Source: Acidithiobacillus sp. HP-2 (lineage in GTDB: Bacteria > Pseudomonadota > Gammaproteobacteria > Acidithiobacillales > Acidithiobacillaceae). Taken from it: a stretch of 64,000 nt of DNA. This document shows, piece by piece, positions 8,327 through 17,221 of the stretch (the stretch's first letter is position 1; each line of letters starts with the position of its first letter). Location of the stretch: positions 105,259-169,258 of the forward strand of contig NZ_JACKZA010000008.1 of assembly GCF_015100155.1 (NCBI RefSeq). Direction: 5' to 3'. The position numbers and the translations under genes are program-made. Below the pieces are notes generated by a model. That model did no database searches and had not been told where the DNA came from. It saw only the letters and a list, made by a program, of their open reading frames with translations.

Positions 8327-8359
8327 GTATATTTCAGGATGGCTGCCTGCTTATCACTG

Positions 8360-8734
8360 CTAGTGAAGACGCCATCTTATATCGCTGGACCAACTGATCA
8401 TCCACAAAAAAATGAGTTGAAAAACGAGCCGGGCGTTGAGTATCCAGGGAGCTATATCTGGATATTTTGATGCATGCATTGCCATATAAACATTGGCCGG
8501 CGTCACGGCAATGGTTAAACAAAAAAGACCAAACCCGGCATAAGGCCTGGTCTTTTTTGATAGCAACCCCAAGGCTCCGAGCATTTCAAGAAAACCGCTC
8601 ACATAAACGTCGGCCATATGCCAGGGGATGTAGTCCGGAATTATTTTTGCTTCGCTGCCTGTAAAGATAAAATGTGCCAGGCTACCGATAAAAAACCATA
8701 TGAATACAAAACTCAAAATTATCTTTTTCACCAA
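8360..8734 (-). CDS. DoxX-like small membrane protein
   Basis: 124 aa with four predicted membrane segments: residues about 5-24, 43-62, 66-83 and 101-116. The PWHMADVYVSGFLEMLGALG segment resembles the DoxX family, whose founding member is a thiosulfate:quinone oxidoreductase subunit but whose bacterial members are mostly uncharacterised. An 11-bp inverted repeat ending in six Ts lies inside the coding sequence (8521-8558). Neighbours give no clue to function. Confidence 0.7.
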   Translation of the reverse strand: MVKKIILSFVFIWFFIGSLAHFIFTGSEAKIIPDYIPWHMADVYVSGFLEMLGALGLLSKKTRPYAGFGLFCLTIAVTPANVYMAMHASKYPDIAPWILNARLVFQLIFLWMISWSSDIRWRLH

Positions 8735-8923
8735 TGCTCCCTGCTCTGGCGATTTTTTCAGGCCAGATAGTCATATTTCTGTCATGGCAATGATTACGTG
8801 GAATATGCTGACCTGGATGCAAAAAATCCTGCTGCATCCGTCTGCGCAAAAAATACGTATTCATTATATGTTGAGGCTGTTGCCTCCCTGTATGAAGCTG
8901 AAAACGGTGTTAAGGAGAATTTA
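8735..8923. promoter_or_regulatory. Divergent control region, doxX-like / truncated globin
   Basis: The 189-base space between two divergent genes. A perfect 10-bp palindrome AATACGTATT lies at 8852-8861, about 60 bases before the globin start, and could be an operator. The globin ribosome-binding site AAGGAG is at 8912-8917. No clear sigma-70 pair was identified. Confidence 0.35.
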
Positions 8924-9418
8924 ATGAAATATTTTAGATCAGGAATTGCGGTGTTGATGGCAGGATTGGCTGTGAGCCTCGTGGCGCCTTTGGCTGAGGC
9001 CGCTCCGAGTGCTGCATCGGTGCAGCGGGCAGATATCAAAATGCCGATTCAAAATCATATTGATGCTTTTGGTGGCAAGTCCGGGGTTAAAGCGCTCATT
9101 AATACGTTTGTTGGTTATGTGGCGGCAGATCCCCATATCAACTATTATTTTGCCCATACCAACATCAAGGCCCTTAAATATAATCTGACGCAACAGGTTT
9201 GCGAAGTGGTTGGCGGGCCCTGTACCTACACTGGCCCGACCATGACTGCAGTACACAAGGGCTTGCACGTTACCACAGCAGCATTTAATTATCTGGCACA
9301 GGATATGATCAAGGCGATGGATCAGCGCGATATTGCCAAACCGGCGCAGAACTATCTTTTGGCGCAACTGGCAGCCATGGAACCACAAATCGTTACGGCC
9401 AATGGCCCGTTGGGTTAA
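8924..9418 (+). CDS. Exported group-I truncated hemoglobin
   Basis: 164 aa from ATG 8924, preceded by AAGGAG. A signal peptide ends near AEAAPSA (about residue 26), so the protein should act in the periplasm. The globin part shows the group-I pattern: a B/E region FAHTNIKALKYNLTQQVCEV, then GGPCTYTGPTM and MTAVHKGLHVTTAAF, where the His of AVHKG is the proximal haem ligand. Such globins bind O2 or NO; a role in NO or oxygen handling is inferred. Two extra cysteines (in QQVCEV and GPCTY) could form a disulfide. Exported truncated globins are uncommon. Confidence 0.85.
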   Translation: MKYFRSGIAVLMAGLAVSLVAPLAEAAPSAASVQRADIKMPIQNHIDAFGGKSGVKALINTFVGYVAADPHINYYFAHTNIKALKYNLTQQVCEVVGGPCTYTGPTMTAVHKGLHVTTAAFNYLAQDMIKAMDQRDIAKPAQNYLLAQLAAMEPQIVTANGPLG

Positions 9419-9501
9419 TACACGAGCGATTGGTTATTCAACCAGGTCCTGAAGACTGGGTTTACTTTTAAATTTTCGGTGTTATCTGTGGATGACCAAT
9501 C

Positions 9502-10404
9502 ATGTCCTTAGCTGTGAGAATGAGCAAGTTATTCATTGCCGGGATGACAGGCGTTATTTCCGCCTGTTCTCCGTTGCAAATTATCAATCGTCTTACCCCG
9601 ACAAACACCTATAAGGTCACTCAGGGTATTCTTTATCAACATCAGGCACGCGGGCATCTGGATGTATATGAACCCGTTCCCAAGGATGATTATCCTGAAC
9701 CAGCGGGAGGCTATCCCGTGGTGCTGTTTATTTACGGCGGTGCCTGGGATAGTGGCACCCGGCAAGAATACAAGTTTGTAGGAGAAGCTCTGGCCGCCCG
9801 TGGTTTGGTGGTGGTCATACCCAATTATCGCATTTATCCACAGGTACGTTATCCTGCTTTTTTAAGAGATAATGCACGTGCTGTAGCCTGGACTTATCAG
9901 CACATCGCCGCTTTCGGTGGCAATATCCGGGATTTTTATATCATGGGCCATAGTGCAGGGGCCTATAATGCCGCCATGTTGGTGATGGATCCGCGCTGGC
10001 TGCAGGCAGTGGGACTCAAGCCGGATATTTTTAGTGGCTGGATAGGATTGGCGGGACCCTACAATTTTTATCCAATTACTTATAAACCGGTCCGTCCCAT
10101 ATTTTTCTACCCGGATTATCCCCCCAATAGTATGCCGATTGATTTTGCCGATAATGCGGATATTCCCCGAACTTTTTTAGGGGCTGCAGTGCATGACAAT
10201 CTGGTGAATCCGAAAGTGAATACTGAAGTATTGGCGACCATGCTGAAAAAGGCGGGGGTCAGTGTCGAGTTGAAAATGTATCGCGGTGTAAACCACGAAA
10301 CCTTGATTGGCGCTTTTGCCAAGCCATTACGCTGGATGGCCCCGGTGCTGGACGATGTGGTGGCTTTCATCAAAGAGGGTCACGATGAGCGCGTCCATCC
10401 CTGA
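9502..10404 (+). CDS. Alpha/beta hydrolase (esterase/carboxylesterase type), probable lipoprotein
   Basis: 300 aa. The N-terminus ending VISAC looks like a lipobox, so it is probably a membrane-anchored lipoprotein. The fold motifs are an oxyanion-hole FIYGGAWDSG near residues 75-84 (HGG-like), the nucleophile elbow GHSAGAYNAA near residue 155, and a C-terminal RGVNHETLIG with the catalytic His. It resembles BD-FAE/polyesterase-type hydrolases; substrate unknown. The start could also be ATG 9520. A strong hairpin terminator follows. Confidence 0.85.
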   Translation: MSLAVRMSKLFIAGMTGVISACSPLQIINRLTPTNTYKVTQGILYQHQARGHLDVYEPVPKDDYPEPAGGYPVVLFIYGGAWDSGTRQEYKFVGEALAARGLVVVIPNYRIYPQVRYPAFLRDNARAVAWTYQHIAAFGGNIRDFYIMGHSAGAYNAAMLVMDPRWLQAVGLKPDIFSGWIGLAGPYNFYPITYKPVRPIFFYPDYPPNSMPIDFADNADIPRTFLGAAVHDNLVNPKVNTEVLATMLKKAGVSVELKMYRGVNHETLIGAFAKPLRWMAPVLDDVVAFIKEGHDERVHP

Positions 10405-10411
10405 TCATTAA

Positions 10412-10443
10412 AAAGCCCCGGTCTGACAACAGACCGGGGCTTT
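10412..10443. terminator. Bidirectional intrinsic terminator
   Basis: Perfect stem AAAGCCCCGGTCTG / CAGACCGGGGCTTT around an ACAA loop, between two convergent genes ending at 10404 and 10468. A-runs and T-runs at both sides let it work in either direction. Confidence 0.92.
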
Positions 10444-10467
10444 CATGAAGCCAGAATGATGAAATAC

Positions 10468-12171
10468 TTAGCTGGATTTCAGCGACTTCATGAAAATCGT
10501 CGCAAAACGGATGAAGAATTTGAGCAGGTATTGGGTATCTTTGGCGAAGACAATTTTCATCAGGCCAAAAATACCGCCACCCTTGTTGGCTTCATTCTGC
10601 ATTTCGGTTTTGGTCAGTTCCAGCGCCTTTACAGCCTTGTCAACGCCACTGGCAAATACCGCATCGGAAGGGATCATGGGCACTACCTTGCTCATGACCA
10701 TGTTGATTTTACCAACCAGACCGGCCTTCTGCAGGTTGCCGACCAGGGCAAATACTTCAGGTAACATGTCGATCAGATGGGCATCATGGAGGCCCTGAAC
10801 AATACCTTTGATCCGATGGTTGATGCTTTCTGCATCACCCTTGAGCGCTTTGGAACCAATCTGGGCAATTTCCATCCAGATCAGGGCGCCCTGGCTGATG
10901 CTGCTGCCAATGTGCTGGATGGTGCCGTCATGCCACAGTTCGGCAACAAAATCTGCACCGGTACCGAAGGCAATATTCAGATCGCCGCGCGGGGTCAGGA
11001 TTTCTTCCAGACGGATGCCCTTGGCCTCCAGGGCCTTGGCGGCAGCCTGCAGGGAACCCCCTACTGTTTCGGCCACTTTGAGCAGTGAGCCTACGCGATC
11101 GGCAAGGCTGTCTGCATCACCCTGGGCTAGATCTTTGGCGCGCATGGCAATTTTCAGCCATTTTTCGGCCTCTTCGGCAATATCATCCAGCTTGTCCGGA
11201 AGGTCGAGGTCGGAGATGATGCCTTTTACGGCACCAAGGCCATCTTTACCCGCCTGAACAAAAAATCCGGCACTGGCCGCATAACCAGCCAGATGTTCTA
11301 CCTGATCCAGCAAGCCCTCAACCCGACTGACCATATCCACTGAGCCGTCACCCTGGGTTAGATGCTTGACGCGCATGGCCACCTGCATCCAGCGGTTGCC
11401 GCCCGAACCGATGCTGGCCAACGCATTACCCATATTGGCGCTTTCCAGAACTTCAGGCATGGTGTCGCGCAGGGTGCCAATGGCAATATTCATCTGCCCG
11501 CCCAAAATTTCCGCCATGTCGAGCATGCCGCTCAGGCGGGTCTGCAGATCGGGAGCGTCACCCTGAATCAGGCGCTGGGCGCGCTTGGCCATCTGGATCC
11601 ACTGGTCGGCCATTTCCTGAATTTCATCAAGGCGATCCGGCAGGTCCAGTTGCCCAACCATGTTGCCGACAACGCCTACACCCTGCTTGGCGCTTTCTAA
11701 CCAGTACTGGATGGTGGCCGTGCTGCTATGGATTTTCTGGACCATTTCTTCGGGATTTTCACCGATGATGGGGCACTTCAACTCCGCGCTGAGCGCCGCG
11801 ATGGAGCTGAAAAAACCGGAGCGCTGCAGATTGCCGAGAAGTTGCAGGACTTCCTTGAGGGTTTTGTCCAGTTCGGCCTGCTGGGCGTCATTGATGAGCG
11901 CACGCAGGCGATCCAGCGGTTCTTCATCGGAGTTGCCCTTGACGAAAGATTGCAGGGATTCGGAAATGCCCTGCAGTTTTTCCATGTAGGGCTGCATGGT
12001 TTCCATCAACTTGTCTGTGTCGATGGCCTGAGGGAGTTCATTCAGGACGTCGCGCAGCATCTGCAGCATGTTTTGCACCTGCAGGGCGGCTTCGCCGACT
12101 TTTCCGAGCCCTTCCCACTGGCGTTCGTTGAGACTTACTACTGCTGCTGGTACCGTATTCGCGTTGGCCAT
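10468..12171 (-). CDS. Large helical protein with four internal repeats, DUF1641-like
   Basis: 567 aa, almost entirely predicted helix, no signal peptide. Four repeats share a core W-hydrophobic-x-[IVM]-A...L-x-[QK]-G-D: WIQMAKRAQRLIQGD (191), WMQVAMRVKHLTQGD (261), WLKIAMRAKDLAQGD (338) and WMEIAQIGSKALKGD (432). Two repeats are preceded by LDLPDRLDEI or LDLPDKLDDI. DUF1641 proteins, often beside sulfide:quinone reductases or formate dehydrogenases, contain similar short helical units, so I suggest a DUF1641 relationship. The C-terminus holds amphipathic or hydrophobic helices (FLIKFF-like end), suggesting membrane contact. Function unknown. Confidence 0.7.
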   Translation of the reverse strand: MANANTVPAAVVSLNERQWEGLGKVGEAALQVQNMLQMLRDVLNELPQAIDTDKLMETMQPYMEKLQGISESLQSFVKGNSDEEPLDRLRALINDAQQAELDKTLKEVLQLLGNLQRSGFFSSIAALSAELKCPIIGENPEEMVQKIHSSTATIQYWLESAKQGVGVVGNMVGQLDLPDRLDEIQEMADQWIQMAKRAQRLIQGDAPDLQTRLSGMLDMAEILGGQMNIAIGTLRDTMPEVLESANMGNALASIGSGGNRWMQVAMRVKHLTQGDGSVDMVSRVEGLLDQVEHLAGYAASAGFFVQAGKDGLGAVKGIISDLDLPDKLDDIAEEAEKWLKIAMRAKDLAQGDADSLADRVGSLLKVAETVGGSLQAAAKALEAKGIRLEEILTPRGDLNIAFGTGADFVAELWHDGTIQHIGSSISQGALIWMEIAQIGSKALKGDAESINHRIKGIVQGLHDAHLIDMLPEVFALVGNLQKAGLVGKINMVMSKVVPMIPSDAVFASGVDKAVKALELTKTEMQNEANKGGGIFGLMKIVFAKDTQYLLKFFIRFATIFMKSLKSS

Positions 12172-12221
12172 GTTGCGCTAATCTCCCGCTGAAATAATGC
12201 TGCGATAAGTGCTTTTAATAG

Positions 12222-12239
12222 AACAAAGCAAGCTTTGTT
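12222..12239. promoter_or_regulatory. Inverted repeat upstream of the repeat-protein gene
   Basis: AACAAAGC-AA-GCTTTGTT, a perfect 8-bp palindrome with a 2-base centre, about 50 bases upstream of the 10468-12171 gene start and 93 bases before the DUF1841 start. A possible regulator site in this divergent control region. Confidence 0.4.
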
Positions 12240-12332
12240 AAGACTTGCCTTATTTACCACAAAAAGCGTCCCTTTCCTACCCATGTCAGTGTGCCCTATC
12301 ATCGTCAACGAGGCTTTTGCAGGCTAATTATT

Positions 12333-12776
12333 ATGCTTTATGGCAGTAAACGAGAAACATATCGGCAGATCTTTCTGGACAGTTGGCAAGCTTTTCGCGA
12401 GGGGCGGCCCCTCGAAGGCGTGCAGACCAGGATTGTGGCCGCCATTCTGGATCACCCCGAGTATCAGGCCTTGCTGGAAGATGCCGAACGAGGATTGTAC
12501 CAGGACTTTTCCCCTGAACAGGGGCAAAGCAATCCCTTTCTGCATATGTCTCTGCATGTGGGGCTGGCAGAAATGTTGGCAATGAATCAGCCACAGGGTA
12601 TCGTCCATCTTTACACGATCGCCTGCGAAAAGCGGGGTGAACATGATGCCGAACATCTTTTTGTCGACTGTATGGGCGAGATGATGTGGCAGGCACAGAG
12701 GGCGGGGGTGCCTCCGGATATGGGTACCCTGCTGGCTTGTGTGCGGCGCGGACTGGCGTTGCCAGATCCGGCTTGA
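12333..12776 (+). CDS. DUF1841 family protein
   Basis: 147 aa from ATG 12333; the longer frame to 12291 is unlikely because the family begins with this MLYGSKRETYRQIFLDSW-like segment. The DUF1841 hallmark NPFLHMSLHVGLAEML lies at about residues 70-85. The family is widespread in beta- and gammaproteobacteria and uncharacterised. It ends 32 bases before the M3 peptidase gene and may be co-transcribed with it. Confidence 0.85.
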   Translation: MLYGSKRETYRQIFLDSWQAFREGRPLEGVQTRIVAAILDHPEYQALLEDAERGLYQDFSPEQGQSNPFLHMSLHVGLAEMLAMNQPQGIVHLYTIACEKRGEHDAEHLFVDCMGEMMWQAQRAGVPPDMGTLLACVRRGLALPDPA

Positions 12777-12808
12777 TACGGCCCTGAGGGGCATTTGGGA
12801 GAAAATTC

Positions 12809-14605
12809 ATGGTAAAAGCAGTGCAATCGACAACAACCGGCGCTGAAAGTATTCACTGGCGTTTGCAGGATCTTTATGCGGGTTCGGACGATCCGCACCT
12901 GGAAGCCGATATGCTTTGGGCCAGCAGCGCAGCAGAAGATTTTGCCCGGCAGTATCGACCGGGTTTGGGCGATCTGGATGCAGCTGCCCTGGCCACAGCC
13001 ATGCAAAGTCTGGAGGCCATTCGTCAACGGTTGGGTCGGGTAGGGACTTTTCGTTATCTGAGTTATGTCACTCATGCCGACCAGCCTGCGTATGGGGCGG
13101 CGTTGCAGGCTTATGAAGAAGCCGCGACTCAAGTCAGCAATCAGTTGATATTTTTTGATATTGCCTGGAATGCGGTCGATGAGAATCGCGCTGGACAGTT
13201 ACTTCAGGATCCTGCTCTCGCCCACTGGGCGCATCTGCTGCGCAACTGGCGGCAATATCGCAGTCACCTGCGGAGTGAGAGCGAAGAACAGATTCTTTCG
13301 GAAAAGCGGGTAACTGGTCGGGCACTCTGGGAGCGCCTTTTTGACGAAACGCTGACAGAGATGCGTTTCAATCTGCGCGGTAAGGCTATGACCGAGCAGG
13401 AAGTGCTGACCCTGCTGTCCAATCCTGACCGGACATTGCGTCATGATGCGGCAGAGTCCCTGAGTACGGGACTGGAAAGCCGCCTGCACACTTTGACCAC
13501 CTGTTTTAATGCCATTCTGGCCGATAAGGCCCTGGATGACCGGCTGCGTTCTTATCCCCATTGGCTCAGTGAGCGCAATCTGAGTAATGAAATTTCCGAC
13601 AGTATGGTCGAGGCCCTGGAGGCAGCCGTGGTGTCCCGCTACGCTCTGGTGGCCCGCTATTATCGGCTCAAGGCCAAACTGCTGCGGGTAGCGCCGCTGA
13701 TGGACTATGACCGCTATGCGCCGATCTCCAGTGCGGCGCGGCGTTACGACTGGGCGGAATGTCAGCGCATTGTGCTGGCGGCGGTCCACGATTTTTCGCC
13801 GGAGCTGGGTGCCATCGGTCAACGTTTTTTTGACGAACACTGGATTGATGCGGCTCTGGCACCCGGCAAACGGGGTGGGGCTTTTGCTCATCCGGTGACT
13901 CCCGACGTACATCCTTACCTGATGGTCAATTATACCGGTACGGTGCGCGACGTGATGACCGTGGCCCACGAACTGGGGCACGGCATCCATCAGTATCTGG
14001 CGCGTGAGCAGGGCTACCTGAATGCCGATACGCCGCTGACTACAGCGGAAACAGCCTCGGTGTTCGGAGAAATGCTGACTTTTGAACGGCTGATGCGCGA
14101 GGAGCAGGACCCGCAGCAACGTCTGACCTTGCTCTGCGGCAAAATTGAGGACACCTTTGCCACGGTATTCCGGCAGATGGCCATGCATCGCTTTGAGGTG
14201 GTAATGCACAATGCCCGTCGTTGCGAGGGCGAACTCAGCAAGGAAAGGCTCGCAGAGCTGTGGATGCAAACCCAGACTGAGCAGTTTGCCGACAGTATCC
14301 AGTTCAGTCCCGGATACCGCTGGTGGTGGAGTTATATCCCGCATTTTATTGGCTCTCCCGGCTACGTGTACGCTTATGCTTTTGGTGAATTGCTGACTTT
14401 GGCTTTAATTCAGCGTTATCGGGAAAATCCCCAGGGCTTTGTGCCGGGATATGTCGCCATGTTGAAGCTTGGGGGCAGCAAAACGCCTGCCGAGGTGGTG
14501 GCAGAAACGGGTGTTAATCTCGAAGATCCGGATTTGTGGTCAAAAGCCCTGGATTATCTTGCCAGTATGGTGGATGAGGCGGAATCCCTGGCCGGAGTCC
14601 GTTGA
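12809..14605 (+). CDS. M3-family oligoendopeptidase (PepF-like zinc metallopeptidase)
   Basis: 598 aa cytosolic peptidase of the thimet oligopeptidase/PepF family that degrades short peptides. The zinc site HELGHGIHQ (HExxH) is near residue 387, and the downstream Glu ligand is in TAETASVFGEMLTFE. The N-terminal helical cap and the C-terminal Tyr/His substrate-binding segment (SPGYRWWWSYIPHFI) are present, so it looks complete. It is followed directly by fumC, whose start lies 2 bases after the stop. Confidence 0.93.
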   Translation: MVKAVQSTTTGAESIHWRLQDLYAGSDDPHLEADMLWASSAAEDFARQYRPGLGDLDAAALATAMQSLEAIRQRLGRVGTFRYLSYVTHADQPAYGAALQAYEEAATQVSNQLIFFDIAWNAVDENRAGQLLQDPALAHWAHLLRNWRQYRSHLRSESEEQILSEKRVTGRALWERLFDETLTEMRFNLRGKAMTEQEVLTLLSNPDRTLRHDAAESLSTGLESRLHTLTTCFNAILADKALDDRLRSYPHWLSERNLSNEISDSMVEALEAAVVSRYALVARYYRLKAKLLRVAPLMDYDRYAPISSAARRYDWAECQRIVLAAVHDFSPELGAIGQRFFDEHWIDAALAPGKRGGAFAHPVTPDVHPYLMVNYTGTVRDVMTVAHELGHGIHQYLAREQGYLNADTPLTTAETASVFGEMLTFERLMREEQDPQQRLTLLCGKIEDTFATVFRQMAMHRFEVVMHNARRCEGELSKERLAELWMQTQTEQFADSIQFSPGYRWWWSYIPHFIGSPGYVYAYAFGELLTLALIQRYRENPQGFVPGYVAMLKLGGSKTPAEVVAETGVNLEDPDLWSKALDYLASMVDEAESLAGVR

Positions 14606-14607
14606 GC

Positions 14608-15981
14608 ATGCGTCAGGAAAAAGACAGCATGGGTCTGGTGGAGGTGGAAGATACCGCACTGTGGGGGGCGCAAACCCAACGCTCCCTGAATTACTTTGCC
14701 ATCGGCAGCGAACGGATGCCCATGGCGGTCATTTATGCCCTGGCCAGAATCAAGCGTGCTGCTGCTCAGGTCAACCACGAATTGGGCCTTTTGGGCAAGG
14801 ATATTGCCGATTATATTCAGCTTGCCGCCAGCGAAATCATCGATGGACGCTGGGATGAACAGTTTCCGCTGCGGGTCTGGCAGACGGGTAGCGGCACCCA
14901 GAGCAATATGAATGTGAATGAAGTGATTGCCAATCGTGCCAACGAGCTGGCTGGTCAGGTCCGGGGCACGAAAAACCCCGTGCATCCCAACGATCATGTG
15001 AATCTTGGTCAGTCTTCCAATGATACTTTTCCGGCGGCCATGCATATTGCCGCAGCATTGGCGGCGCAGCAAAATCTGCTGCCCACGCTGATCCATCTGG
15101 AAAGCCTGCTGGCGGCTAAAAGCCAGCAATTTGCGGCACTGATCAAGGTCGGACGCACGCATCTGATGGATGCTGTTCCGCTGACCCTGGGTCAGGAGTT
15201 TTCCGGGTACCAGGCGCAGTTGCAGATGGGTATTCAGGCCATTGAGCAGGCTTTGCCCGGACTGTACGGACTGGCTTTGGGGGCTACGGCGGTGGGCACG
15301 GGCCTTAACTGTCATCCAGATTTTGCCAGACAGGCTTGTGCGCACCTGCATGCTGAACTGGGCTTGCCTTTTCATCCGGCAGCCAATTTTTTCGCGGCGC
15401 TGGCGGGCCATGAAGCCCTCCAGCAACTGAGCAGCAGTCTGCGCCTGGTCGCCATGTCCTTGCTGAAAATAGCCAACGATATTCGCTGGATGGCATCCGG
15501 CCCCCGGGCGGGTCTGGGCGAACTGCAACTTCCCGAAAATGAACCGGGGTCTTCCATTATGCCCGGCAAGGTGAACCCCACCCAGGCTGAGGCGCTGACC
15601 ATGGTTTGCGTGCAGGTTTATGGAAATGACGCAGCCATTGCCTTCGCCGCATCCCAGGGTAATTTTGAACTGAATGTTTACAAGCCACTGATTGCATTCA
15701 ATGTTCTGCAGTCCATCGAGCTGCTGGGGGATGCGGCCCGGTCTTTTGCCGAGCATTGTCTGCAGGGGCTGGAGCCGGTTACTGAACGCTTGCAGGAAAA
15801 CATGGAAAAATCTCTGATGCTGGTGACTTGCCTGACCCCCGTGATGGGTTATGAGCGCGCGGCGGCCGTGGCCCAGCACGCCCACCGCAATCATTGTACA
15901 CTCCGCGAGGCGGTGATTCAGCTGGGTTTCCTCGCGGGAGAAGACTTCGACGCGCAGGTGCAGCCGCAGGACATGTTGTAA
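14608..15981 (+). CDS. fumC: Fumarate hydratase class II
   Basis: 457 aa, homotetrameric, iron-independent fumarase that interconverts fumarate and malate in the citric acid cycle. The superfamily signature GSSIMPGKVNPTQAE is near residue 313, and the QTGSGTQSNMNVNEV segment near residue 94 forms the active site. ATG 14608 is used rather than the TTG that overlaps the peptidase stop. Class II, lacking an Fe-S cluster, suits an oxidising acidophile lifestyle. Confidence 0.97.
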   Translation: MRQEKDSMGLVEVEDTALWGAQTQRSLNYFAIGSERMPMAVIYALARIKRAAAQVNHELGLLGKDIADYIQLAASEIIDGRWDEQFPLRVWQTGSGTQSNMNVNEVIANRANELAGQVRGTKNPVHPNDHVNLGQSSNDTFPAAMHIAAALAAQQNLLPTLIHLESLLAAKSQQFAALIKVGRTHLMDAVPLTLGQEFSGYQAQLQMGIQAIEQALPGLYGLALGATAVGTGLNCHPDFARQACAHLHAELGLPFHPAANFFAALAGHEALQQLSSSLRLVAMSLLKIANDIRWMASGPRAGLGELQLPENEPGSSIMPGKVNPTQAEALTMVCVQVYGNDAAIAFAASQGNFELNVYKPLIAFNVLQSIELLGDAARSFAEHCLQGLEPVTERLQENMEKSLMLVTCLTPVMGYERAAAVAQHAHRNHCTLREAVIQLGFLAGEDFDAQVQPQDML

Positions 15982-16089
15982 AGCCAGGCATGCTGATGCG
16001 CTGCTGTTATGGAGGATCATCGCCGGATCATGTTATCCTTTGGTCCGGCTAATCCATCAGCATTCAGACAGCGCAAGAGGACTTAGAGC

Positions 16090-17211
16090 ATGATCCTGAT
16101 TTTAGAAGCAGATCTGGCGGAGCAGTCGCCCGTTTTTCAACAGTTGCTGACCCGTCTCAAGGCCATGTCTGATATCCAGTACCGGATTCATCAGGAACAG
16201 GGTATCGAGCAGTTGCTCAGCGAAATTTATCTGATTGGCAATACCAAATCGTTGCGGGTGGAAGACATGGAAGCCTTGCCCGGCGTGAAGCAGGCTATTC
16301 GGGTTTCCAGGGAGTACCGGATGCTCGGGCGGCATTCCGGCGATCATCGCACTCAGGGCTTTGACTACAACGGCGTTCATTTTGGGCAGGATAACCTCAA
16401 TGTATTCGCGGGTCTCTGTGCGGTAGATACGCCCGAGCACGTTGAGCAGATGATGAAAGCACTCCAGGAAAACGGTCAGGTCTGCACGCGTATGGGCGCC
16501 TACAAGCCACGGACCAGCCCTTATGCCTTTCAGGGGCATGGCCAGGCCTGTTTACCCTATATATTTGAGCTTGCAGGCAAATATGGAATGCGGGTGATTG
16601 CCATGGAAATCCTCCACGAGTCGCACATGGATGAGATCCGTGAGGCTTTGGAAAAAACCGGACATCCAACCGGGGTGATGCTCCAGATTGGCACCCGTAA
16701 TACCCAGAATTTTGAACTCCTCAAGGCCGTAGGAAGGCAGACCGAGTTTCCGGTGCTCCTCAAGCGTGGTTTTGGCATCACCCTGGAAGAGTCCCTCAAC
16801 GCAGCAGAATATCTGGCCTCAGAGGGGAATACCAAGGTGGTGTTTGGCTTGCGTGGCATGAAAACCAACCTTGGTGATCCCCATCGCAATTTTGTGGATT
16901 TTGCCCAGGTGCCCACCGTGAAGCGTCTTACCCGGATGCCGGTCTGCATTGATCCCTCTCACTCCGTGGGCAGTCGTGATGCCGGCCCGGACGGAATCCC
17001 TGACGTTTTTCACGCTACCGCAGAGGGGGTTGTGGCGGGGGCCAACATGATCCTGGTGGATTTTCATCCGGATCCGGCAACTGCGCTGGTGGATGGCCCT
17101 CAGGCCTTGCTGCTGAAAGAGTTACCCTGGTTTCTGGAAGATGTCCGGCTGGCTCGCGAAACCTACGAAGAGCGGGTGCTTCTGGCCGCTGCTCAGGGTG
17201 TTGCTGAGTAG
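16090..17211 (+). CDS. aroF: 3-deoxy-7-phosphoheptulonate (DAHP) synthase
   Basis: 373 aa. Condenses phosphoenolpyruvate and erythrose 4-phosphate in the first step of the shikimate pathway. The TIM-barrel motifs are YKPRTSPYAFQG near residue 140, PVLLKRG near residue 222, and IDPSHSVGSRD near residue 290, as in type I-beta (Thermotoga/Bacillus-like) enzymes. An N-terminal extension of about 90 residues is likely the ferredoxin-like regulatory domain that permits feedback by aromatic amino acids. Transcribed alone; metG is convergent. Confidence 0.93.
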   Translation: MILILEADLAEQSPVFQQLLTRLKAMSDIQYRIHQEQGIEQLLSEIYLIGNTKSLRVEDMEALPGVKQAIRVSREYRMLGRHSGDHRTQGFDYNGVHFGQDNLNVFAGLCAVDTPEHVEQMMKALQENGQVCTRMGAYKPRTSPYAFQGHGQACLPYIFELAGKYGMRVIAMEILHESHMDEIREALEKTGHPTGVMLQIGTRNTQNFELLKAVGRQTEFPVLLKRGFGITLEESLNAAEYLASEGNTKVVFGLRGMKTNLGDPHRNFVDFAQVPTVKRLTRMPVCIDPSHSVGSRDAGPDGIPDVFHATAEGVVAGANMILVDFHPDPATALVDGPQALLLKELPWFLEDVRLARETYEERVLLAAAQGVAE

Positions 17212-17221
17212 GGCCGCAGCC

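Noticed and set aside
14554..16020. 488-codon open frame antisense to fumC
   Set aside because: Shadow of fumC; protein composition rich in His, Gln and Arg, no recognisable domain.
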